From assembly GCF_001632365.1 (NCBI RefSeq), contig NW_024468526.1, positions 290,882-354,881 of the forward strand: a stretch of 64,000 nt of DNA. Reading direction: 5' to 3'. Numbering within the stretch: the first letter of the stretch is position 1; every line of letters begins with the position of its first letter. The translations under genes were made by a program, and so were the position numbers. The notes beneath the pieces are model-generated. The model ran no database searches, had not been told where the DNA came from, and saw only the letters and a list, made by a program, of their open reading frames with translations. Below are positions 25,224 to 37,000 of this stretch, in pieces. This stretch comes from Laetiporus sulphureus 93-53. Taxonomy: Eukaryota; Basidiomycota; Agaricomycetes; Polyporales; Laetiporaceae.

Positions 25224-26606
25224 TCAATATGAAGATGGATGTTTCAATAAGGTCTACAAAGATGAGTCCTTCAGCTTCAAGGATCTTGCGAATAAATGAT
25301 GTACTCACTCCGCCATCGATCAGCACCGTTTCGCCATTGACATACCAATTAGCCACAAGGAACAGCGCTAAGGAGCCCATATCCCTGCGTGTCCCGGCAT
25401 GGAGGGGCGGACCTCCCGGTGTAAGAGGCGGTTGCGAGGTAGGCACTTCAAATGGGAAGTGCAGCTCAGACGGAATATGCGAGATTCCGAGGGGATTTAT
25501 TGTCCCCGGGGCCGACATCTCGGTTGGAAACAAGCCTATCCAGAGGAATGTGAATGGACGCGAGTGTATGTGAGTGACTGAGCCTGAGGAATATTTAGGT
25601 GACACTCACCGGGCGCGATGCCATTGACTCTGATTCCCAGAGGCAACAGCTCGTGTGCTAGAGATGACGTTGCATGCCCGATGGCGGATTTCGAGAAGAT
25701 GTATGGGAACGAGCAGCTGGCCGTCCTGGGATCCTATGGGTGATAGTCGCGGTCATTCAGAAGCTAGTCAACCATGGGCACAACGAGAGAAGCAAGTATG
25801 CACCAACCTTCGTCCAGCCGTTCATGCTTGAGGTCATGATAATCTGCGGCGCAAATCGCCTGGTCCCACCCTCATACTCTTTCCATTTCTCGAGAAGCGG
25901 CAGAAACGCGAAGGTGAGCCAAAACGGACCGACTGCATTCGTCTCTAGAGAGTTGATGAAATCCCCCTCAGAGACCGTATCGAAGTATGCGGCTCGGAAC
26001 GCCTCAGCGGTCTTCGCTGTCGGTTCAGTAAATGCGCTCGCTAGGATGCTGCAAGTCTATCGATCAATAGATATTCGTGCAGAAGCTCGTAGGGGATGCG
26101 TTACCCGGCATTGTTGAATAAGACGGTGACGTGTTTCTCTCGCTTGCCCACTTCTTCTGCCAAACGCAATGCTTCGGACTGTGGCATGCGCAGGATGATG
26201 AGATCGACGTATGCGAGATGAGGGACTGCACGTCACTTTGCGCCTGATATCACCCTCAATGCCATAAATCCTCCCAGGTCTGTTGGTTTTCTTGGCACCT
26301 TCATTATACACATTCGCAATTCTGGCATTTGATGAGTTTTGGCTGCGGATTCCATTTCCCAAGCTCACTTGTCTAGATCTGCTTGTTTAGGCCCAATAAT
26401 ATACACTGTGGCGCCGTTTGCCATCAACGTCGAGCTTATCATGAGACCTATTCCCTATAGTGATCATGTCAGGCCAGAATTGGTGGATGCCCCGCATGGG
26501 GGCGCAGCGGATTGCTCGCCGTTCCACCACCGGTGACCACTGCCACGACGCCTCGCAAATCAAATATCGCACTCGCGGAGAGTTGTTCCAGCACAGCTTC
26601 TGCCAT
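25224..26606 (-). CDS. Short-chain dehydrogenase/reductase
   Basis: Eight minus-strand exons (26520-26606, 26369-26454, 26237-26321, 26105-26178, 25808-26048, 25610-25733, 25309-25535 and 25224-25253) give 317 residues. All motifs of a classical SDR are present: the cofactor-binding TGGGTGIG (residues 25-32), NNAG (108-111), catalytic Ser in TSSMN (about 184), and the YIFSK pair with Tyr202 and Lys206. These are followed by RVNGIAPGLFPTEM. The last exon is only 30 nt and restores the usual C-terminus (LLKHPSSY). It should be a cytosolic NAD(P)H-dependent oxidoreductase of unknown substrate. The first intron has a GC rather than GT donor (GCGAGC), and splicing there is needed to rebuild the glycine motif. 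Confidence 0.88.
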
Positions 26607-27085
26607 CTTTGATGAAAGAGATGATAGTCGAAAGCGAGAGGGCGTCGCGTTGTGTGCCCCAAATCCCACTTTATAGCTTGTACGCTGGCTCGACGGCATC
26701 TTCCAGAGTCTACTATGATGTCATGCGATCGACATATTTCTGATCGGCTGTCTCCAGACCACTGCAAAGCCCTCAAAAAGAGAAACCCTTCTCGAGTTCA
26801 GCCTTTCAAACGGAAGATATTATGTTCTCGAACAGACCCATTGGCTGCCTTAGCATGACCCGTTTACCATAGATATATTTGGCTGAGGAAGCATCGGAGA
26901 ACCCAGTGGGTCACCCAGTTGGACCGCGCGTCCAGAATATTCCTTGTGAGGACGACGCGTTCATTAAGTCATACCTATCGTACAAATAGTAGTTAGCAGA
27001 TCTACGGCCAGTGCTTCCACGTACACAGAGAGCGATACAAGTTCAAAGCGACAACAAGACAACAATGACAATCCAGCAATCAGCG
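26607..27085. other. Intergenic, 5' flank of the dehydrogenase
   Basis: About 480 bp with no supported gene. Confidence 0.4.
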
Positions 27086-28221
27086 TCAGTTGAACAGTCT
27101 GCGCGGGTCAGGCGTGAGTCTCTTCCTCTCGAGGATCAATGTCGAGATCACAATGTCGTCAAAGAGCCATTGACCGTCGGGGAAGACCTTCAATGATGAG
27201 GGAGGTGATGGGAGGCCATCGGCACGAGGAGCTAATGGTTGTGGAGTGAAGGATGCTAGTAGCGATGCATTCGGCGTGCCTGCTTGCGCTGCTAGGTAGC
27301 ACTGACAAAACACAAATTGAGTGTAGCGAAACATCTCGGATAGTATCGTACGGACATATTTTACTGGGCTGTCGCAGTGCCAGCTCAGATGAAGTTCTCG
27401 ATTGTTATGCCACTTCCACTGCCAGACACGCTATCATCACAAACGGAGGAACAGTCAGCCCAAGAGCATGTGGTGAGGAACATAAGTAGCCTCACGTTGG
27501 CCTTGTTTCCGGCTTTGTTCAGTACGACGTCCATTAACCGCTCACGGCCCGCCATCGTGACTGCGCTCTTCTTCGTAGCAATGCCCATCCTGTTTGTAAC
27601 TTGCATCAGCACATCTATCCCGTCCTGCAATGTTGGTGAATCGTACTCGAACGAGCCCACCACCTCGCCATATGGGGACCCGCCTCTACGGATTGTTGTA
27701 ATATGTGAGGTCGGAATGAAACAATTCATGTCTACAGAGACATGATAGAACGGTATCCCGTCATCTCGAGAACGTAGGACCATCGAGTTGAAGGATGCTT
27801 GCTCCCATATGCAGACGAATGGAACAAGATGAATTGCGGGCGACGATGGGCTGCTATCCAGGCGCCTGCCAGTGACCGCTGTCTATCACCTGTGGAACGC
27901 TCCGCCGCTGACGAGAGGGCTCACAGGATCTCAGTTGACGTTGAGGCGAGTCTTGCTCTGCTATTGTGAGGTGTGCCACTTCGACTTGGAATACCAGGAC
28001 TGGACTGCCGACTTATAGGGATTAGCGAAAATGATGGCATCTGAGGCACCACTATTGAATCCACCACATCATCATAGCTGTAGAAGTTACGTGTAAAAGC
28101 CTACCCAAAGTTACTTCCGGTTCACTCACCAAGGAGGCTTAGGTGCATCGGGTCCATTGACGACACGAACGTGAATTTCGTTTCGCTCGGCAGCCGCCCA
28201 TTCCGATTCTGTCACGATCAT
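27086..28221 (-). CDS. DUF6593-like basidiomycete protein
   Basis: Four minus-strand exons (28130-28221, 27925-28077, 27496-27865 and 27086-27430) give 319 residues. The N-terminal 80 residues are Ser/Pro-rich. The domain begins NSMVLRSRDDGIPFYHVSV and TTIRRGGSPYGEVVGSFEY. It continues after the third intron as VWQWKWHNNRELHL and ends SLKVFPDGQWLFDDIVI with a hydrophobic helix STLILERKRL. This layout matches DUF6593, a domain of unknown function common in mushrooms; the match is from memory of the family pattern. Exon 4 contains a 54 nt in-frame stretch (about 27300-27353) with GT..AG ends that may be a further intron, which would shorten the protein to 301 residues. Confidence 0.65.
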
Positions 28222-29671
28222 ATTGCAACTGTTTCCTTCGGGAGGTGGAATGTTATATCGAAAAGGGAAAAGCGGGTCGGTGGATGCCTGGTCTACTACA
28301 GACTACGGACAAGCTGCTTAAAAGACGCGTGCAGTGGTTAGATCGGCAATTATCCCAACGTTCGCACGGTAGGCGATATCTAATATCCTTCGGGCTGTGC
28401 AGAGCCGGTACGATGATCGGAATCGCCGCGCGACATTACATATATACCATTACATGGCAGTTGCCACGGTCAGAAATCTCCGGCTAATTGGAGAAAATAT
28501 CGGTCAAGATCTGACGCGTGGGGAAAGTCCGTTCACAGGCCCCGCGGTTGCGAAAGCTTTTCCGTTGATGTCACAAAGCTGCATTAAGAATGGCTTCGTT
28601 TTTCTAGCTTAAAGGTGAGAACGAGACATATATATATTATACATCACAGTGTGTCCAAGATCGCAGCGTACTTCTTTTCGCCTATTCTTACACAACGCCT
28701 CGGAGGAATCATGAGAAGTCCCTAGCATGCTTTTAATTCTCAAAAATGCGTAGATGAGTTCGACTACTGCGAGGACCGCCCTGACCGTATGCACGCCGAA
28801 CAATCGTGCGAACGGATCTTCGATAGACGTCCCGCGCGGCGGTGCAGGATAAAGCATTGCCCTCCCCCTTCGCATGCCGGCTGCGCGCTGCAGGTGCGAC
28901 ACTAACCACCGGGCCATGCGCTCATGCTTGCGGGCGATGCTGTCGAGTCATTCACATGCAGCTCCAGGAAACAGGTCGCAGCGATACGTCCGGTCGTGCA
29001 CGATTGAAAGGAGATCCGCGAAATCGGCTAGCGAGGATTTACGGGCCCGCCCTCAGCAACGCTCAACCGATCGAGGTTCCGCGCACTTCCTTGCAATGCG
29101 TGGTGCCAACCCACCTGAATACCGCTCGTCCGTTACGCGGATAGCAGAAATCTCGAACTGACATCCGACAACGCGGCCAGTGTAGCACACTAGCAAGGAG
29201 TCGTCCCGATTGACTGACTTGAATAATGCAAAGGGGGTGATATTTCTTGGAATGCTGCCGCTCATGAATTCTCCCGACGAAGTCCTGTATGTGACACAAC
29301 GTGTTGACCGCGACCACGCTCGCTTGGGCGGACGAGATCGCTAGTTCGGCAGAAGGGTCCGGCGGCTTGATGGTTTCCTCCGTTGCGAAGGAGGAAGCTA
29401 CGATCAGGAGCAAAATCGACGGCAGACCCAACGTTGAGCTGCACTGCCATGATCTTGATGGCGGGACGGTAGTGGAGTTAAGGTGCAGAACGACGACTCG
29501 AGCACTTCCTTCCGACGCTCAAGTCGCACACCATTCATCCCACGAGAATTGCAAGCATATCTTGATCCTGTAAGTGGCCATTACTTGTGAACAGAGTCAG
29601 ACAACAGCGAGATTCGTTGAAGCTCATGCGCGAGCTTCCACGAGTCCGGTGATCCAAATAAGGCTGCTCTA
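28222..29671. other. Intergenic, no supported gene
   Basis: About 1.4 kb. A minus-strand open segment around 29063-29430 starts with a hydrophobic stretch (LPSILLLIVASSFA) like a signal peptide. It lacks an in-frame ATG and a recognisable domain, so it is left unassigned. Nothing else is seen. Confidence 0.35.
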
Positions 29672-30705
29672 TCATTCGCTCCCCGACCTCTTCGCCTTAT
29701 TCTCAAGCTCTCTCCTCGCCCAAACATTCAGAGACGTGGGAAACAGAGGCATCTCATCTAACCGCTCCTTCTCATGCGCCAATATGAGCAGAACGTTTTT
29801 CAATCCGTTCATAATCTTGAGCTTCTCCACGGTGTCCCGAGCGGTCTCGATATCGTCGTAATTCTCGTGGCTGATAAGGCGCTTGCCGGGATCGTAGCAC
29901 AAACGATTGTGGCAGCAGTCAGCCGCAAGGAGGAGGAAATTATTCGGCGCAACGCGTGCCAGGGCGGCGAGATGGACAGGAAAATGGCCCGGTGCATCGA
30001 TGAGGTAGAAGGAGCCGTCTTTGAATAGATCCATGCCATGGTCAAATGAGCCCAGTGGACTGATTTGATCAGACATCGGCATGCCATTGCCAAAATGAAC
30101 ATAGCGGACTTTCTGCCCTTCTGGAAACGCCGCACAGAGGCTTTCCGGATCATGTGGATAGGCGTGTTGCATGAGGTTCGCAGCTCCAGCGCCCAGCACG
30201 AGTTCCGCTGAGGCAAATGGAAGAAGATCCCCGACGTGGTTGAAATGCAAACGGCTGCATAGATTCAATCAGATATGCTTTGTCAAAGCAGGGTGATTGA
30301 CAGCTTGCCTGTACTCGACTGTGTTGATCGAACTAGGCTGTATATGTCCCTCTCCCAGAATGTCGACCACATCCTTGGAACATTTGACAGTAAATTCTTG
30401 CAAAGTCTCGTCCCAAGCAGGCGGGTACCCTTTGCCATTCTGTCATATTCAAGCCAAGCGTCAGAGCCAGGCTACTTGGTGGCAAAGGTGGGCGCGCATA
30501 CCTTTCTTAACCCCAAATCGAGCATCAATCTCCCATACGAAGGATGCTCCACGAGGAAAGCGAAGCTCGGGACACAAGACCCCGTTTACTATCCCAGGGA
30601 ACCTTCAAATACCTCCTTGTCCTGAAGAAAGAACGAGCCAGCGTGCAGGGCGTATACGGTGACGTACACTTGCTTCCCTGAGTCAAGCGGCAGGTCGGCG
30701 TTCAT
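29672..30705 (-). pseudogene. Metallo-beta-lactamase-fold hydrolase, interrupted and with degenerate metal site
   Basis: The minus-strand frame starts at 30705 (MNADLPLDSGKQVYVTVYAL, HAGSFFLQDKEVFEGSLG). It then meets TAG TAA, two adjacent in-frame stops at 30585-30590. The same frame continues at once with TGSCVPSFAFLVEHPSYG, as the family requires, so no intron explains the break. Further exons give GLRKNGKGYPPAWDET and, after a GC-AG intron, LHFNHVGDLL, then AADCCHNRLCYDPGKRL, ending at 29672. The family's metal motif HxHxDH reads R-L-H-F-N-H here, with the first His and the Asp replaced. It resembles fungal lactonase-type MBL proteins. Two independent kinds of damage make a dead gene the best reading; a sequencing error at the stops is the alternative. 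Confidence 0.65.
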
Positions 30706-31126
30706 ACTACTCCGTCCCTTCTGTACAAATTCATGCACGATACAGGGTCTAGGCAGTTGTCACCATGCAGTATGCACGTTCGTAGCTTGTGAGTTTGATC
30801 GCTCACAAAAATAGCGGCCAACCTCAGGGAGCGAAGAGATCAAAGAATAGTGGTGGGAATCGGCAAGCTAGCACAATCAAGGAACGCTGGTTGCATTGTC
30901 AAGATGCCGAAAAGAAGCTCAACGATTATCAGGACATTGGGCGCCATCCGACGGAACCAAATAACCGCAGACACAGAACGCCGGTGGCCTACATAGCGCT
31001 CGCAAGCAGCAAGTTCATTCTGTCGCCTGTGACATACACATCCCCGTGACGCTCGCATATCGTCACGTCTTCCAAGCACAAGCCCCTCGTAACAAATCAA
31101 TCCTCCTCTGCACCAACCGTGGTCAA
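30706..31126. other. Intergenic, phytase 3' flank and hydrolase 5' flank
   Basis: About 420 bp; no gene is seen. Confidence 0.4.
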
Positions 31127-33167
31127 TCACTGGACAATAGGTCGCCCATTGGTGAGGGGGTCATTGGGCCACGGCAGCGGGTAGCTCCCAAAGCAATCAA
31201 ACTGGTAGTCGACCTCCTCGATGCGTTGCTGCATGCCCTCAATAAAGTTCTCCAACAGGCACAAACCGTCCTTGTTCGGCGTCTCACAGTGCGCGATGCC
31301 CGTGAGCGGGACCGCGCCGTCGTTCAGCAGCCAACGGATGTATTTCTCCTTCTGTGAGGAGCCGGATGAGACGGGGCAGCTCATGACCTGTCCGACGAGG
31401 TTCGAGGCAAAAGGCGCAATGAGTTGCGTGTGGTAAGTCTGTGCCGCTGGAGGTTAGTGACGGTGTGAGTGTGAGTGTGGAAGATGTGTACCTGGTCTGC
31501 GGGGATGTAGTCGATTGGCAGCGGGCCGTTCGCAGTCATCGTTGTGAAGTTCATCGCAGTCGCAACTGGGAATGCTCGTTAGCACATACGGCACGAAAAT
31601 GCGTAATGTAGTGATAGCTCACTGGAAGCGATCACTGTATCATGGGTAGCGTCCATGAAGATTGGCTGGTCAAGCGGAAAAGTGATGTTGTTTCCGTCAA
31701 GCGTGCCGTTGATGGACGTGTCGAACTTCGTGATAGGCGTCTGCGTCAATCGCGCGACAAGCTCTTGGACGTAGCCGACGCCCTGCGCAGCACCAGTCGG
31801 GTTGCCGGGGCCGTCGCTATACCAGAATTCCAGATCTGCGCCAACCCATTTATCAGAGCTAACTTCGCCAATCCTGTGAGCATAGCAAACGCACCCAGCC
31901 CGTATTCGAAACCCTTCCACTCCTCCTCCGTGAACAAGTCGCAAAACTCCGAGTATCCAATTGAGACGGTCTCGCAAGCACACATCTCCTGCATATCGTG
32001 CACAATGCTTGCATCCAGCGCGACACCATCGATGTGTTGCTGTAGACGCTCCACGGCGTCCTTGAGGTAAATCTCAGTCCAGTTCCCTTCAGCCCAGAAG
32101 CCCAACTCGTAGATATCGTTGTTGGCATTGGCGCAGTCGTTCCAGGGCGCGAGAGAATTGTTGTAGCCTGACTCCTCGATGATGATCGACTGATAGTAAG
32201 AGGTTGAATATTCCTGCACGCCGAAGAAGCCGGCTGCCCAGTTCAGCCTTAAAACGATCGAATGTGAGATGCCAATCACAGCGCGAAACGGAGCATACAC
32301 ACGCAGACTGGACCATACGTGCTGGAAACCATATGAGCACCACATTCGTAATTATCACGATGCAACTCACATTCAGACGTCGTACGAAACACTGGCAGCT
32401 TTGTGAAGCCATTCAACAGCTCGCCGTACTTCACCCTGAATGCAACTCCGAGGTCATACCTGAGAAATTGATCGTCAATGAAAAAAGTCGAAGCGAAAAA
32501 CGATCAATCAAACTGGCTAACAGTTGCTGCCTACCAAACGGCGTGAGGATTTCTGCTCCAAGCTTGTACGTCCATGTGTTCAGAAATTCCAGTGGGCCAG
32601 AGGCAGTGAAGCCCGCGCTATCCGCGATGGATTGAATTAACGCCGCGAATTCGCTGGGTCCCGAGCCGGACGTGGGGTACCGGGCGCCGTGGCGCTGGAC
32701 AAGATGCACCTGCACGAGCTCGCAGCCCTCCGGCACCTGAGGGGACGTGTCAGGGAGACCGAATGCTCCCCCGACTGACCACCAGGGCGAGAGGTTACCC
32801 CAGTAGCGCATGGGGTTGAAACTCGCTTGCTTTCCTTCGCTTGAGGTGTAGGGATTGATGAGCGGGTACGTATCCGACTTGACAGGTGCAGCAGGGGCGG
32901 TCTGGATGGCCTCAGGTTCAGCACCGGCTGCAAGATACAATCAGCACAAAGCGGCACGAGACGAATACCATACCTACTCGGGGTAGGTCCTACGAAGCCC
33001 ACTTGCTCCTCATCCGGGAAATAGGTCTCATACGTCGTAATCGTCGCGCCAGGAGGAGGGTACACGCCGCTGCTCGTCGCGCCGGCATACGAGGAAGCGG
33101 ACTCCACAGGCCACGGATAGGCAGCTGCAAAGGGCAGGAGGCCGACAAGCAGGAGCGCGTTGACCAT
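31127..33167 (-). CDS. Secreted phytase, histidine acid phosphatase family
   Basis: Eight minus-strand exons (32978-33167, 32522-32927, 32371-32459, 32303-32321, 31895-32247, 31623-31835, 31492-31565 and 31127-31438) give 551 residues. A signal peptide (MVNALLLVGLLPFAAA) is followed by a Tyr/Ser/Pro-rich stretch of about 80 residues, longer than in most phytases. The catalytic signature RHGARYP spans residues 142-148 (His143 nucleophile). The acid HD pair is at 417-418 (MDATHDT). Several NxS/T sites and paired Cys fit an extracellular glycoprotein. The enzyme removes phosphate from phytate or other phosphomonoesters outside the cell. Exon 4 is a 19 nt microexon needed to keep the TTSES...NWAAGFFG frame. 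Confidence 0.9.
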
Positions 33168-33920
33168 ATGGAAAGAGAGCAGGAACTGTACCGGCTGGCG
33201 AGCGGGTCCATGGAGAGCGATATTTAAGGACTGTCGGGTAAGGGCGGGCGCTGTCCAAGGTCAGGGCACCGAGGAGATTCTGATGGGAGAAACATCGTGC
33301 CCTGTCCAATCGCTATCCCACGGGCGCGAGAAGGGATATATGAGCCACGTTCGCACGTCACGCTTCGTGAGCAAGTATGGCTGCATGATGGGCTGTCCGT
33401 CTGAGTCCTGAATATTGATGTTGAATGTTCCGGGAAGATCGCGCATTAGTAGACCCGATGTCAGAATGAGTCGGTGACAATGTTTAGGCGGTCAGCCAGT
33501 GAAGAACGCACTTTAGATTACGGCGCCACTGGCATCACAGGTCCAAGTGTGTCGTCGACGGAAGGGGGCTCACTATAATCAGTGCCGAATGGGAGTTGAG
33601 GCGTACGATGAACGTTGAGGACCTATAGCCTCATGGCAGATGTTATATAGCACTATACAGAGAGGGCTTGATGGGTCACTGAGGACCATGGAATACACCA
33701 GAACGGACAGCCATGATCAGACAAGCCAAGAATAAAGCGAGAAGCTTTTTGAAGGCAATTTATGCTCCACAATGAGTTCCATTAAATTTGGGCGGGTAAG
33801 ATTGTTATATTTTCCGATAACAGTTTCGATTGATTTCTTGCAGAATTATCCGACTGGAAGAGTTCTGAATTGACAGGGAAGGGGGATGTTTTGCACCCCT
33901 CTTCCTCGAGCGACCAACTT
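33168..33920. other. Intergenic, divergent promoter region
   Basis: About 750 bp between the phytase start and the left edge of the duplicated polymerase unit. An A/T-rich TTAAATA motif lies about 55 bp upstream of the phytase ATG. No gene is seen. Confidence 0.4.
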
Positions 33921-34033
33921 GTTTCATACAGCTGGGAAGATTCTTGTGTCTGTGTCTCGTCTGTCAAATACGCTCCTGTGTGCTTGTTTGGTCTGAACAC
34001 TGGAATTGCATCGCGAATGTCAAAGCCGCTCGC

Positions 34034-37000
34034 ATGCTACCCAGACTCACCGTTGTATCACGACGTGCACGATCTGTTTGTCCTTCTGTGCTCAGTCCCT
34101 TTTTCTTGGAGACAGGACACCTGTCTCAATTCTCTAACAAGAGATACGGGTTTTCTACGTCTACATCAACTGGCGCCGATAAAAATCCAGTCGCCATCGG
34201 TTCCGTTACATCTAGACATTCTGAACCACCCAACAATTCCCCAAAGGCTACACCGACGAATAAACAAAAGAAAGATGAAGACGAGCCCAGCACTGCCAGA
34301 TCGATTGAGACGAACAAGGAGGATGTACACAACGGTAAGCTTTATGCTCTTCCGATTCGCTTGTTCTTCACTGTCCATTAGGACCAAAACGCAATGAAGT
34401 TGGAGTACAGCTCCTTTCGCGTAGCTTGCACTCACAGATCTTCGGCGAAACGCGATTTGACGCGCCAAAACCAGACGTTGTTCAGATCGCACAGGAGCAC
34501 CTTACAATGCACGGCCTTGATCCCTCACAAGGATCCACGCTGCCAGAGACGGAATTCACATTACCGCCGTTACAAGGAAAGGACCTGGACCAGCATTTCC
34601 ATAGGATCGGTGCGAGCGCGTGCGATCCATGGCTCCAGCTTGCCCAAGACTTTGCAGTCGAGACACTGCCTGAGATGCCGAAAGACTGGAAGGTTCAGGC
34701 AGGATGGACGCGCTACTGCGTCAAGAACGACTCGATGGAGTCCCAGTCAGTTGATTTCCCAGAGTTTGAGGGGAAGCCGGAGGAGATGCTTGCTTTCGAC
34801 GTTGAGACGTTGTCGGCGGACAGTCCGTATCCCATCTTGGCATGCGCGGCCTCAAAAGACTGCTGGTACTCATGGATATCGCCGTGGCTTATCGGTGAAG
34901 ATGACGATCACACGCACCTGATACCGATAGGCGGCTCCGAGGTTGACCGCGTGATCGTCGGCCATAATGTCTCTTACGATCGCGCGAGGATCTTAGAGGA
35001 GTACAATTTAAACGGCACACGGAACCGCTTCCTCGACACCATGTCTCTCCACGTTGCTGTGCAGGGCATCTCCTCGCATCAGCGTCCGGCGTGGCAAAAG
35101 CATCGGAAGTCTAAAGAGGACACCAAGGCGCTGAGGCAGCAGTTATTACAGCAGGAATTCGAGAATCTACCTGACTTGATAGAGGAGAAACGGAAAGAGC
35201 GGGCTGGGGAGAAGGACGGTGCCAAGAAGGATGAGATCGACAAGATGATACAAAAATTGGAGGAAGGACGCCAAAAAGTGAAGGTTCACGCGACCGAGGA
35301 AAGTTATGACGAAGAGGAATCCCCCACCGGGCAGTGGCAGGACGTGACGTCTGTGAATTCCCTTGCAGAAGTTGCGAAGTTGCATTGCAAAATCAAGATG
35401 AACAAGGCCAGGCGGGACGACTTTTCGAAGTGCTCCCGGGAGGAGATCCGCGAGCGCATTCAGGACTACCTCACCTATTGCGCGACCGACGTCGATGTCA
35501 CGCACCAAGTGTTCGCCAAGATCCTCCCGGCGTTCCTCGAAACCTGCCCGAGCCCCGTCTCCTTCGCCGGGATGCTGACGATGGGTTCGAGCTTTCTGAC
35601 TGTCAACCAGAAATGGAAGCAGTACATTGAGGACGCCGAGCAGGCGTACCATGTGCTGGCAGACAAGGTCCAGGCACGCCTTCACGAGCTGGCAAAGGAT
35701 GCGATGAAGATGATGGACACCGATAAGTGGCAGAGTGATCCTTGGCTCAGCCAATTGGACTGGACGCCGAAGAAGGCTGGAAAGTCGAGGGGCGTGTGTG
35801 AGCAGCAGGTGAGGGTCCTCGGTGGTTAATGACTACGTTGTTCTTATCTAGCAATTTGCCACAGTGTTCTGTTCCGAACTACACATGGTATCAAACTCTA
35901 CGCACCCTCGGCCCTCTCGATTCAAAAATCAAAACAACTATCCTTCCTCTCCTCCTCGAGCTGTCTTTTGACGGACATCCTCTTCAGTATTCTTCAGTCG
36001 AATGGTGGCACTACGTTTCTGACGGCAAAGTCACCCTTTTTCCAAAATGGATAACAGCGACGGCTACTTCTACTACCAAAAGCGCGAAGCTAAAAGACCC
36101 TCTAGGCTCGGAGCGCAGCCGTCCAGGTTTCAATAGCGGTCGTCTGACATCCAAGTATCCAGATCTAACAAAGGCAATCTATCAAGGAAGCGATATATCT
36201 TACACGTCGAAACGCATTCTCGAGATTGCCGAAGGGGTCGTACACATGGGCCCAGAAAAGGCAAGGAAGAATGCATCGTTGACGCAGCTTGACTGGGAAC
36301 CGGTGGAGGGCTCTGCATCTCCATCCACGAAAAGGAAGGGGAAGACACTGTCCCTAACCGCGGCCAAACCTGCGCCCGTCATGTGGCCCAAATGGTTCTG
36401 GGATTTAACCGCGCCAAAGAAAGGCATGGAGCCCGGTTCTCTTGACCTTACTCTGCGCAGCCGCATCGCACCCATCCTTCTCCGCCTCGAATGGCGCGAA
36501 TGGCCGTTATTCTACTCGCGCGAACATGGGTGGACATTCCGCGTGGACCCGGATGTCGACTTCGACACCCGAATGAAAAAGCTCGAGTTTAACGACCCTG
36601 AGGACTCGAAGCTGCGGGCGGACGTGGAGAAAGGGCACGCATTTTACAAGCTCCCACACAAGGACGGCGAGAAGGCGAACGTGGGGTGTCCGCTTGGGAA
36701 GACGTTCATGAAGTATGCGCAGGATGGGACGCTGACTAGTCCCGAGGCTACCGCGGCGGAGGCACTCGATATCAGTGCGCAGTGTAGCTACTGGATTAGT
36801 GCGAGGGACCGGATCAGGAACCAGATGGTCGTGTGGCAGAAGGAGCACGACTTAGGCTTTTCTTCGTTGGAGGAGAAAGAGGAGGTGAAGGACGCGGTGA
36901 AAGAGGAAGTGAAAGAGGAGGTGAAAGAGGAGGATTGGGGTATAATTTTACCTCAAGTTATCGCAATGGGCACGGTCACTCGACGGGCGGTCGAGAAGAC

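Noticed and set aside
29063..29431. Minus-strand ORF with signal-peptide-like start
   Set aside because: It has no in-frame ATG, and the downstream part does not resemble any secreted family I know.
33028..33309. Overlapping ORFs antisense to and upstream of the phytase signal peptide
   Set aside because: They are shadows of the phytase first exon and its promoter.
35167..35754. Long minus-strand ORF (195 codons) inside polymerase copy 1, with a similar one at 40392-40997 in copy 2
   Set aside because: It is antisense to a strongly conserved coding region and conserved only because the plus-strand protein is; it has no motif of its own.
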